Assembly: GCA_041743105.1 (NCBI GenBank)
Contig: JBGTNI010000097.1
Location: 1 to 36,172, forward strand
Direction: 5' to 3'
From: QHCE01 sp041743105
GTDB taxonomy: Bacteria > Actinomycetota > Actinomycetes > Mycobacteriales > QHCE01
DNA: 36,172 nucleotides
Shown: positions 21,948-29,265 of the stretch, one piece after another
Position numbering within the stretch: position 1 is the stretch's first letter
Layout: each line of letters opens with the position of its first letter
Program-made: the position numbers and the translations under genes
Notes under the pieces: generated by a model
What the model was told of the DNA's origin: nothing
The model's database searches: none
The model's input: the letters and a program-made list of their open reading frames with translations, nothing else

Positions 21948-23027
21948 CTAACGTTGCCGCTGCGCGCGGGCATCGGTTTCATCGTAAAACGCACCTAATA
22001 TCTGCTCCAGCAAGTCTTCCAGCGAGACCAAGCCCTGTGCCGAACCTTCGCCTACCAGCGCGATGTGGGATTTGCGAGTTCGCATCTGCCGGATCGCGGC
22101 TTCCACCGACATCGACGGCGGTAGCACCAGCGGCTCGGAGAGCAGATCGATTGCGCGAGGGAGCGCGACGGTGTGGCCGGTGCCAGTGGCGGCTTCCTCG
22201 GCATCCGCGATGGCCATGATCGCGTCGCGCACGTGCACCGTTCCAATGATGGACTCGTCGTTGTCGAGGACAGCAAGTCGTGAGCGGCCGCTTGTCCGGG
22301 TGAGTTCCTCGATCTGGGCGGCATCGGCATCCGCGGGTACGCCGACGATGGCGTCCCGAGGTTGGCGCAGCGACCCGATGGTGGTCATCTCGGCTCGCAG
22401 TAGGCGGGTGAGCAGCTGGTGCTGTCCGTTGGAAAGCAGGCCGTGCTCCCGCGACTGGTGCAGCAACAGTCTCAGCTCCTCTGGGCTCTGAGATTGCTGG
22501 AGGTTATTAACCGGTCGTACCCCGACGGCGCGTAGTGCGAGGTTCGAGATCCCGTTGAGGCCCGTCAGGATATGACGAACCGCCGCAGTGTAGGCGCGAA
22601 ACGGCAACGCCAGTAGTAGTGCCGAGCGTTCTGGATGGGTGATCGCCCACGACTTCGGAGCCATTTCGCCCACCACCATGTGCGCGAACACCACGATCGC
22701 GAGGCTGATGACGAACGCGATCGCGTAACTCACCTCCTCGGGCAGACCGGTAGCTCGCAGCAGCGGATCGATTAGGTGGGCGATGGCAGGTTCGGCGAGT
22801 GCACCCAGGCCGAGTGAGCAGATCGTGATCCCCAGCTGCGCGCCGGCTAGCATCAACGAAAGCTCACGGCTGCCGCGTAACGCGGCGGTGGCGGCTCGGC
22901 TTCCCCGCTCGGCCAGACGTTCCAGGCGGTGCGGTTTACTGGCCACTAGCGCGAACTCGGCGGCGACGAAGAAGCCGTTGCCGGCCAGTAGCAGTACAGA
23001 GGCGGCAAGCGCCCATCCGGTGCTCAT
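21948..23027 (-). CDS. CNNM/CBS-domain membrane protein (HlyC/CorC family), short form
   Basis: 359-residue protein of the UPF0053/CNNM family, implicated in divalent cation (Mg2+/Co2+) transport. Membrane helices lie in residues 1-150 (WALAASVLLLAGNGFFVAAE, LAGAQLGITICSLGLGAL, AFVISLAIVVFAHMVVGE), followed by a CBS pair from about residue 190 to 345 (VPADADAAQIEELTRTSGRS, RLAVLDNDESIIGTVHVRDA, SLEDLLEQILGAF). The C-terminal CorC_HlyC domain is absent. It overlaps the preceding gene by 4 bp (ATGA) and is its operon partner; such tandem pairs are common in actinobacteria. Confidence 0.92.
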   Translation of the reverse strand: MSTGWALAASVLLLAGNGFFVAAEFALVASKPHRLERLAERGSRAATAALRGSRELSLMLAGAQLGITICSLGLGALAEPAIAHLIDPLLRATGLPEEVSYAIAFVISLAIVVFAHMVVGEMAPKSWAITHPERSALLLALPFRAYTAAVRHILTGLNGISNLALRAVGVRPVNNLQQSQSPEELRLLLHQSREHGLLSNGQHQLLTRLLRAEMTTIGSLRQPRDAIVGVPADADAAQIEELTRTSGRSRLAVLDNDESIIGTVHVRDAIMAIADAEEAATGTGHTVALPRAIDLLSEPLVLPPSMSVEAAIRQMRTRKSHIALVGEGSAQGLVSLEDLLEQILGAFYDETDARAQRQR

Positions 23028-24436
23028 CGCGCTGTCTCCGTGACCTTGAATTCGTCCGGCAGCACCCGCGCGAGCACGGTCTGCGCCGTTCGTCGCTGCA
23101 CCGCCACCACAGTGAGTTGCACGCTCACGGTCTGAGTTTTGCTGCCTGAAACGAGATCGGAGGGGTCGAGTATGGAGTCCGGCGGGTCCAACGTGCGCAC
23201 CCCGGTTAATAAGACTTCGTCGCCGGAAACGGGGATGCGTCCAAGGTGTGCCATGACCAGGCCCCCTAGAGTCTCATAGGCCTGGTTAGTGGGAAGGGTC
23301 AGCAGGATTGTATCGACGATCTGGTCCATGCGCTGGCCGGCCGGGATAAGCCAGGAGCCATCCGGGCGCCGCACAATGGTGGCTTCGGTGGGATCGTCGG
23401 TGCCCGTGATCTCTCCGACGAGTTCCTCGGCGATGTCCTCAAGGGTGATCACGCCTGCGAATCCGCCGAACTCGTCCACCACACATGCCAGTTGCCGATG
23501 GGCCTGCCGCAGCGTGTCGAGTACCTCCGGCAGGTGGACACCGGTCGGGATCAGCAGTGGGGGTGAGGCCACCGAGTTAACCGCGGTGTGTGCTCGCGCC
23601 GCCGGAGGCACGCGCAGTATCTCCGCCATGCCGACTATGCCGACTACGTCGTCCACGCTGTCGGCGATCACCGGGAACCGGGACCGGCCGCCACGTAGCT
23701 CGCGCACCACATCGCTGACCATCGCCGTGGCCGGGATGGTGGTGACGTCCACACGGGGCATCATGGCTTGCGCGGCGGTTCGCTGATGAAAATCCAGTCC
23801 GCGGTCGAGCAGCGCGAACAGCTCGACCGACAGTTGCCCACTGGCGCGGGCCGTTCCGATGATGTGGGAGAGCTCGTCGCTGGTAACCCCTTGCGGCAGC
23901 TCTTCCACTGGCTGGATACCCATAGCGCGCACGAGCCGGTTAGCGGCGCTGTCGAAGAATCGGATGATCGGACCGGCGATCGTCAGGTAGGCCAGCGTGG
24001 AGCGGCTCAGTGCCATGGCGAGCCGTTCTGGTCGAGCTATGGCCAGGTTCTTGGGCACCAGCTCGCCCAGCACCATTTGTATACCGGTGGCCAGCACCAG
24101 CGCCAGCACGAGCGCGGCGGGAAAACTGACGGCTGCGGAGACGCCGGCGGACCCGAGTATGTCGGCTAACCCCTTGGCCACGAATGGTTCTGCCGCGTAG
24201 CCGACCAGCAGTGCGGTGACCGTTATCCCCAGTTGCGCGCCGGAGAGCATGAAGGAGACTTGACGGGTCACCCGCAGTGCTCGCGCGGCGGCCGCGCGGG
24301 AAGCCGACTGGTCGCCGGTGGAAATCTGGCGCAGCTTGGAGATGTCCGTTGCCATGTAAGCGAACTCTTGGGCCACAAAGTATCCGGTGGCCACGGTGAG
24401 GCCGATGACGAGTACTGCTCCGACGAGCAATGTCAT
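23024..24436 (-). CDS. CNNM/CBS-domain membrane protein with CorC_HlyC domain
   Basis: 470-residue HlyC/CorC family protein. It has a CNNM membrane region (about residues 1-195: TLLVGAVLVIGLTVATGYFV, LSGAQLGITVTALLVGYA, GIQMVLGELVPKNLAIARPE), a CBS pair (TIPATAMVSDVVRELRGGRS; FGGFAGVITLEDIAEELVGE) and the C-terminal CorC_HlyC domain (IVRRPDGSWLIPAGQRMDQI). The frame runs upstream through the tRNA gene, so I place the start at the ATG 24436 (MTLLVGAVL). It is the first gene of a two-gene operon; its downstream partner lacks the last domain. Confidence 0.92.
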   Translation of the reverse strand: MTLLVGAVLVIGLTVATGYFVAQEFAYMATDISKLRQISTGDQSASRAAAARALRVTRQVSFMLSGAQLGITVTALLVGYAAEPFVAKGLADILGSAGVSAAVSFPAALVLALVLATGIQMVLGELVPKNLAIARPERLAMALSRSTLAYLTIAGPIIRFFDSAANRLVRAMGIQPVEELPQGVTSDELSHIIGTARASGQLSVELFALLDRGLDFHQRTAAQAMMPRVDVTTIPATAMVSDVVRELRGGRSRFPVIADSVDDVVGIVGMAEILRVPPAARAHTAVNSVASPPLLIPTGVHLPEVLDTLRQAHRQLACVVDEFGGFAGVITLEDIAEELVGEITGTDDPTEATIVRRPDGSWLIPAGQRMDQIVDTILLTLPTNQAYETLGGLVMAHLGRIPVSGDEVLLTGVRTLDPPDSILDPSDLVSGSKTQTVSVQLTVVAVQRRTAQTVLARVLPDEFKVTETAR

Positions 24437-24463
24437 GAAGCGATCACACCTTCGTTCCGAGAG

Positions 24464-24546
24464 TGCGGGAGGGGGGATTCGAACCCCCACGCCCGTTAGG
24501 GCACCAGATCCTAAGTCTGGCGTGGCTGCCGTTACACCACTCCCGC
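24464..24546 (-). tRNA. tRNA-Leu (UAG anticodon)
   Basis: On the minus strand the gene begins GCGGGAGTGGTGTAACGGCA and ends GGTTCGAATCCCCCCTCCCG plus CA. The acceptor stem GCGGGAG/CTCCCGC, the D-arm, the anticodon stem CCAGA/TCTGG around a loop with TAG, a long variable arm (TGCCCTAACGGGCG) and the T-arm GGGGGTTCGAATCCCCC are all formed. The class II variable arm and the anticodon identify leucine. CCA is not encoded. It sits between the CBS operon start and a vapBC module. Confidence 0.96.
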
Positions 24547-24625
24547 CAGTGTGCTCCGTCGAGTTTAACCGTAGCGGCAGAACCGACCGCCATCGATTCG
24601 TATTTCGCCAAAGGAGCACCAAATA

Positions 24626-24643
24626 TGGCATCATTAGATGCCA
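24626..24643. promoter_or_regulatory. Palindrome upstream of second vapB (candidate operator)
   Basis: TGGCATC ATTA GATGCCA: 7-bp arms perfectly complementary around 4 bp, 25 bp before the vapB start. A suitable site for VapBC autorepression. Confidence 0.55.
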
Positions 24644-24668
24644 GTATCAGTGCCAGATCGGAGAAGCT

Positions 24669-24866
24669 ATGCGTACAACTCTTATGCTGGACGACGAGTT
24701 ACTTGCCCAGGCGCAGCATTTGACCGGAACTACCGAAAAGACCAAGCTGATAGGTGAAGCGCTGCGCGCTTTGATCGAGCGCGAGAGCGCTCTGCGACTA
24801 GCCCGATTGAGTGGCAGCGATCCTGGACTCGCCGTTGCGCCCAGACGCCGGATGCAGTCAGCGTGA
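24669..24866 (+). CDS. vapB: Type II antitoxin VapB (second module)
   Basis: 65-residue antitoxin starting MRTTLMLDDELLAQAQHLTG, a ribbon-helix-helix N-terminus of the VapB/Arc group, with a C-terminal tail (RLARLSGSDPGLAVAPRRR) for toxin binding. Its start follows GGAGAAG by 2-3 bp. It overlaps vapC by 4 bp (GTGA). Only 120 bp separates it from the tRNA-Leu gene, a frequent integration site, so the module may have arrived with a mobile element; no integrase is seen. Confidence 0.9.
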   Translation: MRTTLMLDDELLAQAQHLTGTTEKTKLIGEALRALIERESALRLARLSGSDPGLAVAPRRRMQSA

Positions 24867-25246
24867 TTCTGGTCGATACATCGGTCTGGATCGACTACTT
24901 CCGCACGCCGGGCCATAGCCTGGCAGGCTTACTTGCTCGACAGCAGGTGCTTATGCATCCATGGGTTCTCGGCGAACTGGCGTTAGGGAATCTACGGCAA
25001 CGGGAGGAAACTCTAGGCCTGCTGGCGTCGTTATCCCGCGTCACTGCCGCGACCGACGACGAACTGCTGACCGTGATCAACGCAACACGGTTGTACGGCC
25101 AGGGAATCGGCTACGTCGACGTGGCGCTGCTGGCCTCGTGCCGGCTCGCTCCGGGCACGCAACTATGGACCAGCGACAAACGCCTTAAATCCGCCGCCGA
25201 GACCATGGGGTTGGCCCACACGTCAGAGGCCGACAGACGACCATGA
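24863..25246 (+). CDS. vapC: Type II toxin VapC (second module)
   Basis: PIN-domain ribonuclease of 127 residues, GTG start. The active-site acids are in MILVDTSVWIDYFR, LGELALG, IGYVDVALLASC and LWTSDKRLKSAA, all present, so the toxin should be active. It differs clearly from the VapC at 10748, so the two modules are not recent duplicates. A palindromic repeat element follows 42 bp after the stop. Confidence 0.92.
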   Translation: MILVDTSVWIDYFRTPGHSLAGLLARQQVLMHPWVLGELALGNLRQREETLGLLASLSRVTAATDDELLTVINATRLYGQGIGYVDVALLASCRLAPGTQLWTSDKRLKSAAETMGLAHTSEADRRP

Positions 25247-25288
25247 GCGACTGCCGGTGCCGGTCGAATTGGTCTGTTTGAAACTGGA

Positions 25289-25403
25289 GCCGGTTGAGCC
25301 GGATGACTGGCAAGGCCGTAGCGAGCGCCGCGTACAAGAATGGAGCGAAGCGGAATGGGTACGCAAGCGAGCGAGAACGCCGCCAGGCGCCGGCTCAACC
25401 GGC
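25289..25403. repeat. 115-bp palindromic element with 14-bp terminal inverted repeats
   Basis: GCCGGTTGAGCCGG (25289-25302) and CCGGCTCAACCGGC (25390-25403) are perfect complements. Inside, GCGTAC (25330) pairs with GTACGC (25359). The core GGCAAGGCCG and GGAGCGAAGCGGA is shared with the element at 17107-17232 (opposite strand), whose terminal arms differ completely but also pair. It fills the gap between vapC and the convergent DUF1025 gene. Confidence 0.82.
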
Positions 25404-25418
25404 CGCTCACACCGCTCA

Positions 25419-25892
25419 TCATATTTCGTCCGGGTCGATGCCCAATATGTTCGCCACTTGCTCGGTTAGTACTTCGTGCACCAACTCGGCGAGTTCATCC
25501 CGGTCGCTCGCTCGTGCCTCCAGTGGCCAGCGGTACACCACGACCCGAGGAGAAACCGATCCGCGTTGTGGGTGAGTTCGACCTGTGATTAATCGCGCAA
25601 GGGGTACCGAACCGTCCTGCAGCACGTCGGAGTCATACGTCGGCAGCTCAGGCGGTACGTCTTCGACGGCGAATTCTATGTGACTGAGCTGATCCGGCCA
25701 GTGGTGTTCTAAATGTTCCACCGCATCGAGTACTAAATCGTCGAAGATCTGGGCTCGGCTGCGTGCCAGCGGAACGGTAGCGGGTAGCAACCGACCGCGC
25801 AGGCCACGACCACGACGATCTCTCCATCCACCGGCCCGGCGATAGTACGTTGCGTATCCACCTACGCGGGGTCGTAGCGATCGGGCGGTCAT
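25419..25892 (-). CDS. DUF1025 (zincin-like metallopeptidase family) protein
   Basis: 157 residues from the ATG at 25892 (MTARSLRPRVGG); the longer frame to 26048 lacks family support. The family is annotated as metallopeptidase-like. Recognisable parts are FDDLVLDAVEHLEHHWPDQL, IEFAVEDVPPELPTYD, VPLARL, RVVVYRWPLEARASDRDELA and the C-terminal VANILGIDPDEI. The HExxH zinc motif expected near the end is not present: the aligned stretch is LVHEVLTEQVANILG, so catalytic activity is doubtful. The gene is divergent from DUF3499, the same arrangement as in mycobacteria. Confidence 0.85.
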   Translation of the reverse strand: MTARSLRPRVGGYATYYRRAGGWRDRRGRGLRGRLLPATVPLARSRAQIFDDLVLDAVEHLEHHWPDQLSHIEFAVEDVPPELPTYDSDVLQDGSVPLARLITGRTHPQRGSVSPRVVVYRWPLEARASDRDELAELVHEVLTEQVANILGIDPDEI

Positions 25893-26014
25893 GGGCTCAG
25901 CATACGGCGGCTGTAGTTCGCTCGGCGCAATAGTTCGATAGGCCCGGCAGTTCGATGAGGTACCGCCGCGCGTGGATCCTGGCGTCGGTGTTGCTGTCGC
26001 GGTACGGTTCGCCG

Positions 26015-26386
26015 GTGAGGTCACAACGACGCTGTTCCCGTGCGGCATGTAAGCAACCCGCGGTTGCCACGCTCACCTACGTTTATGCAGATTCCACGGC
26101 AGTGATTGGGCCTCTGGCTACGTTCCCCGAGCCGCACACCTACGACTTGTGTGAAGTTCATGGCCGCAGAATGACGGCGCCGCGAGGGTGGGAGCTGGTT
26201 CGACACGAAGGAAATTTTTCACACACCCCCAGCAGTGACGATCTGGTTGCGCTCGCCGACGCGGTGCGCGAAGCGGCCAGGCCCGCGGCTGGGGGCGATG
26301 TTCCTCCCGGGTGTGTTCCCACCGGGAGTGGTGGCGAGTCGGCGTCGCGGCGCGGGCATCTTCGAGCGCTCCCGTCGCTGCCCTAA
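26015..26386 (+). CDS. DUF3499 protein
   Basis: 123 residues from the GTG at 26015 (RSQRRCSRAACKQPAVATL). The CSRAAC and later CEVHG pairs (four Cys/His positions) suggest a small zinc-binding fold. The body contains TYVYADSTAVIGPLATFPEP and the C-terminus RRGHLRALPSL, both typical of the actinobacterial family. The function is unknown. The ATG at 25955 is an alternative start. It is divergent from the DUF1025 gene and lies 247 bp before the phosphomannomutase gene, with a stem-loop repeat in between. Confidence 0.88.
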   Translation: MRSQRRCSRAACKQPAVATLTYVYADSTAVIGPLATFPEPHTYDLCEVHGRRMTAPRGWELVRHEGNFSHTPSSDDLVALADAVREAARPAAGGDVPPGCVPTGSGGESASRRGHLRALPSLP

Positions 26387-26412
26387 AGGGCATCGGTTCT
26401 TAGAGTCTCCGG

Positions 26413-26548
26413 CGATAGGGGTTCGTTGCGAGGTGCCGAAGTTAGGGGTGCTGATCTGGTCGAGGTTGGCAAGGCGAAGGAGGAGTTCATACTGAATAAG
26501 TATGGGCGACGACGACAACGAAGCCAGGCGAAGCGCCAGGGATCACCG
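26413..26548 (+). repeat. Dispersed stem-loop repeat, copy B (manB leader)
   Basis: Matches copy A over GGTTCGTTGC, AAGGAGGAGTTCAT and GGGCGACGACGACAACG. Stem arms are CATAC (26488-26492) and GTATG (26500-26504). It lies in the 26387-26632 gap, ending about 85 bp before manB. No promoter is evident between the repeat and manB. Confidence 0.8.
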
Positions 26549-26632
26549 CAGTAGAACCATTCCCTATCGCCGAAGCCTCTAGATGTTTGAGTAGCGTCTA
26601 CGGCAACGCCTGGAAACTTAGGAGCAGCTTTC

Positions 26633-28111
26633 GTGGCACAGCAAGGCCCATCGAGTACGGCGCGTGCAGCCGCGCTCGAGCTCGACAACATCGTCAAAGC
26701 CTACGACATTCGTGGACTCGTTCCGCAGCAACTCGGCGAAGAGGCCGCGTACGCGCTCGGTGCCGCCTTCGCCCGACATATCGCGGCCCCGGCCATCGCC
26801 GTCGCTCATGACATGCGGGAATCGTCCCCTGGATTGTCGGCGGCCTTTGCGGCCGGAGCATGCGCGACGGGCATCGATGTAGCGATGGTCGGCCTTGCCT
26901 CTACCGACATGCTGTATTTCGTCAGTGGTCACTACGACATGCCGGGAGCGATGTTCACGGCCAGTCATAACCCAGCCGCCTACAACGGCATCAAGCTGTG
27001 TCGCTCCGGCGCCGGACCCATCAGCGGCGAATCGGGCCTGCCCCAGATCGCTCAGTATGCGCGCGACCTGCTCACCGGCGACGTGGTGCTGCCAAGCTCC
27101 GATACTGTGCGGCCTGGGACCGTGTCGAAGTTGGCGGCGCTGACCGACTACGCCGCGTACCTGGGTAGCCTCGTGCCACTGAGTGGTATTCGACCGCTTC
27201 GGGTTGTCGTCGATGCGGGTAACGGCATGGCGGGTTACACCGTTCCCGCTGTGTTGAGGGACCAGCCACTGGAGATCGTCCCGCTGTACTTCGAGCTCGA
27301 TGGCAACTTCCCCAACCATGAGGCCAATCCGCTGGAACCGGCGAACCTGGTGGATCTCCAGCGTGCCGTCCGCGAGCACGGAGCCGACATCGGTCTGGCC
27401 TTCGACGGTGACGCCGATCGCTGTTTCGTCGTGGATGAACGAGGCGCTGCCGTGTCGCCGAGCGCTGTCACCGCGCTGGTCGCGGCCGCCGAACTTTCGC
27501 GCCATCCCGGTGCCACCGTCATTTACAACCTGATCACCTCCCAAGCCGTGCCCGAGGTCATTGCCGAGCATGGTGGCGTCGGTCGGCGCAGTCGGGTGGG
27601 GCACTCCTACATCAAGGCGGAGATGGCCCGCACGGACGCGATTTTCGGCGGCGAGCATTCGGCGCACTATTACTTCCGCAGTTTTTGGCGAGCTGATACC
27701 GGGATGCTGGCGGCGTTGCACGTCCTTTCAGCACTTGGCGGTCAGGAGGCGAGCTTGTCACAGCTTTCGGCGCAGTACCAGCGGTACCCGGCATCGGGTG
27801 AGATCAACTCCGTCGTGGACGATCAGCCAGGCGTCTTGGCGGCGATAGAAGCCAGATATTCCGACCTACCCGGAATCACAACCGATCACTTGGACGGGCT
27901 TACGGTGAGGTTTGGTGACCGCAGCTGGTTCAACGTGCGTGCCTCCAACACCGAACCACTGCTGCGCCTTAATGCCGAAGCTGTCGATACGGTGCGACTG
28001 GCGGCGCTACAAGACGAGGTGCTGGGTTTGATCAGGGGTGACGGGCATAACACAGCACAGTCGGCCGGTTCGGCCCCGCCAGTTGAATCGGCGAAGGCGA
28101 GTCGGGCATGA
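26633..28111 (+). CDS. manB: Phosphomannomutase/phosphoglucomutase
   Basis: Converts mannose-6-phosphate to mannose-1-phosphate. The 492-residue protein begins with the AYDIRGLVPQQLGEEAA motif, has the phosphoserine loop MFTASHNPAAYNGIK, the metal-binding FDGDADRCFV, the sugar-binding GGEHSAHYYFR and the phosphate-binding RASNTEPLLRLN. All four alpha-D-phosphohexomutase domains are complete. The GTG at 26633 follows AGGAGC at about 7 bp. It is the first gene of a tight operon: the SIS gene overlaps it by 4 bp (ATGA). With manA and manC it completes the GDP-mannose route. Confidence 0.96.
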   Translation: MAQQGPSSTARAAALELDNIVKAYDIRGLVPQQLGEEAAYALGAAFARHIAAPAIAVAHDMRESSPGLSAAFAAGACATGIDVAMVGLASTDMLYFVSGHYDMPGAMFTASHNPAAYNGIKLCRSGAGPISGESGLPQIAQYARDLLTGDVVLPSSDTVRPGTVSKLAALTDYAAYLGSLVPLSGIRPLRVVVDAGNGMAGYTVPAVLRDQPLEIVPLYFELDGNFPNHEANPLEPANLVDLQRAVREHGADIGLAFDGDADRCFVVDERGAAVSPSAVTALVAAAELSRHPGATVIYNLITSQAVPEVIAEHGGVGRRSRVGHSYIKAEMARTDAIFGGEHSAHYYFRSFWRADTGMLAALHVLSALGGQEASLSQLSAQYQRYPASGEINSVVDDQPGVLAAIEARYSDLPGITTDHLDGLTVRFGDRSWFNVRASNTEPLLRLNAEAVDTVRLAALQDEVLGLIRGDGHNTAQSAGSAPPVESAKASRA

Positions 28112-29265
28112 CTACTGATCCGGTATCGCTGCACGCGACAGACGAGACCCGGCTCGACGACGAGCAGCTGCTGAGTTCGGGTGGCGCCGATGAGATGCTG
28201 CGCGCCGTGGCGGCGTCCGGGGCGCAAGTACGCGAAGCCGCCGTCCGTACCGCCGACGCCCACCTGCACACACTGGCCGAGGAAGGACGCCCCCGCGCGT
28301 TGATGGTAGCCGGCGTGGGTACGGCTGCCCGGGTCGGTGAGGCCTTAGCCGCCGTTGCCGGGTCCCGCTGCACCGTGCCTGTGCTATCGCATCGAAGCGC
28401 CGGAATTCCCGGCTGGGTGGGTGCGGCCGACGTCGTGGTCGCAGTCTCGGCTTCCGGTAACGGACCCGAAGCGTTGGCGGCGGCCGACGCCGCGATGCAT
28501 CGCGGCGCCCGGCTAGTGGCCGTGGGTGCACCGGATTCGCCGTTGCAGGCCATTGCCGAACGGGCACGGGCAGTGTTTGTGCCAGTCCCGCTGCGGCGTC
28601 CGGCGCGCGTGAGTTTCTGGGGTCTGGTGGTTCCGGTGTTGATGACCGGCCGCGCCCTGGGGTTGGTTCAAGTCACCGAAGCCGACCTTGCCGAGACTGC
28701 CGCCCGATTGGATGCCGATGCGCAGCGCTGCCGCGCCAGCCTGGATGCGGTAGTCAACGAGGGCAAATCGCTGGCAGTAGACCTTGCGGCGACGATTCCG
28801 GTGATCTGGGGTTCGTCTCGGCTCGCCGCGGTGGCGGCGACCCGATTCGCCGATCAGCTTGCCGCCAATGCTCACTATCCCGCCGTCTCTGGCTCGCTAG
28901 TCGAGGCCAGTCGTGCCCGAGTAGGTCTGCTCGACGGCGTCTTCGGTGCTCAAGCAGTAAGCCCGGACGACCTGTTCGCAGATCGGGTCGAGGCGCAGCG
29001 GGACGTACGGTTGCGGTTAGTGATTTTCCGGGACGAGGCGGAGTCGACCATCGGTGTGCGCCGGGCTACCGCCGTCGCCGACCTGGCGAGCGAACGCGGG
29101 ATCGGCGTGAGCACCATCGCCGCGCAGGGAATGTCTCCGTTGGAGCGGTTGGCCTCGCTGGTCGCTATCCCCGACTTTGCATCTGTTTACCTTGCCGTGT
29201 TGCACGGCTGTGATCCCATCGCGGTTCCCGCAGTGAGCGATCTCAAGGAGCGAATGACGCCATGA
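28108..29265 (+). CDS. SIS-domain protein (PGI/PMI-like, Rv3256c-like)
   Basis: 385-residue protein with sugar isomerase (SIS) folds. The first domain reads RALMVAGVGTAARVGEALA and SAGIPGWVGAADVVVAVSAS followed by GNGPEAL, the phosphosugar-binding serines. The second domain carries WGSSRLAAVAATRFADQLAA and SGSLVEASRARVGLL. A phosphoglucose/phosphomannose isomerase role is often inferred, but the chemistry is untested. A TM-like stretch is only FWGLVVPVLMTGRAL. It overlaps manB by 4 bp and the efflux gene by 4 bp, so expression is coupled to GDP-mannose synthesis. Confidence 0.85.
   Translation: MTTDPVSLHATDETRLDDEQLLSSGGADEMLRAVAASGAQVREAAVRTADAHLHTLAEEGRPRALMVAGVGTAARVGEALAAVAGSRCTVPVLSHRSAGIPGWVGAADVVVAVSASGNGPEALAAADAAMHRGARLVAVGAPDSPLQAIAERARAVFVPVPLRRPARVSFWGLVVPVLMTGRALGLVQVTEADLAETAARLDADAQRCRASLDAVVNEGKSLAVDLAATIPVIWGSSRLAAVAATRFADQLAANAHYPAVSGSLVEASRARVGLLDGVFGAQAVSPDDLFADRVEAQRDVRLRLVIFRDEAESTIGVRRATAVADLASERGIGVSTIAAQGMSPLERLASLVAIPDFASVYLAVLHGCDPIAVPAVSDLKERMTP

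Noticed and set aside
24464..24546. Integrative element attached to the tRNA-Leu gene
   Set aside because: No integrase, excisionase or duplicated tRNA 3' end is visible in the window; only the nearby vapBC hints at it.
26219..26518. Small peptide frames inside the stem-loop repeats (for example ELLLRLANLD and ELLLRLTRPNLE)
   Set aside because: The frames are not preserved between copies (a two-base length difference in the loop shifts them), which fits an RNA/DNA structure better than a peptide.
26618..27721. Minus-strand frame of 367 codons opposite manB
   Set aside because: Antisense shadow of phosphomannomutase.
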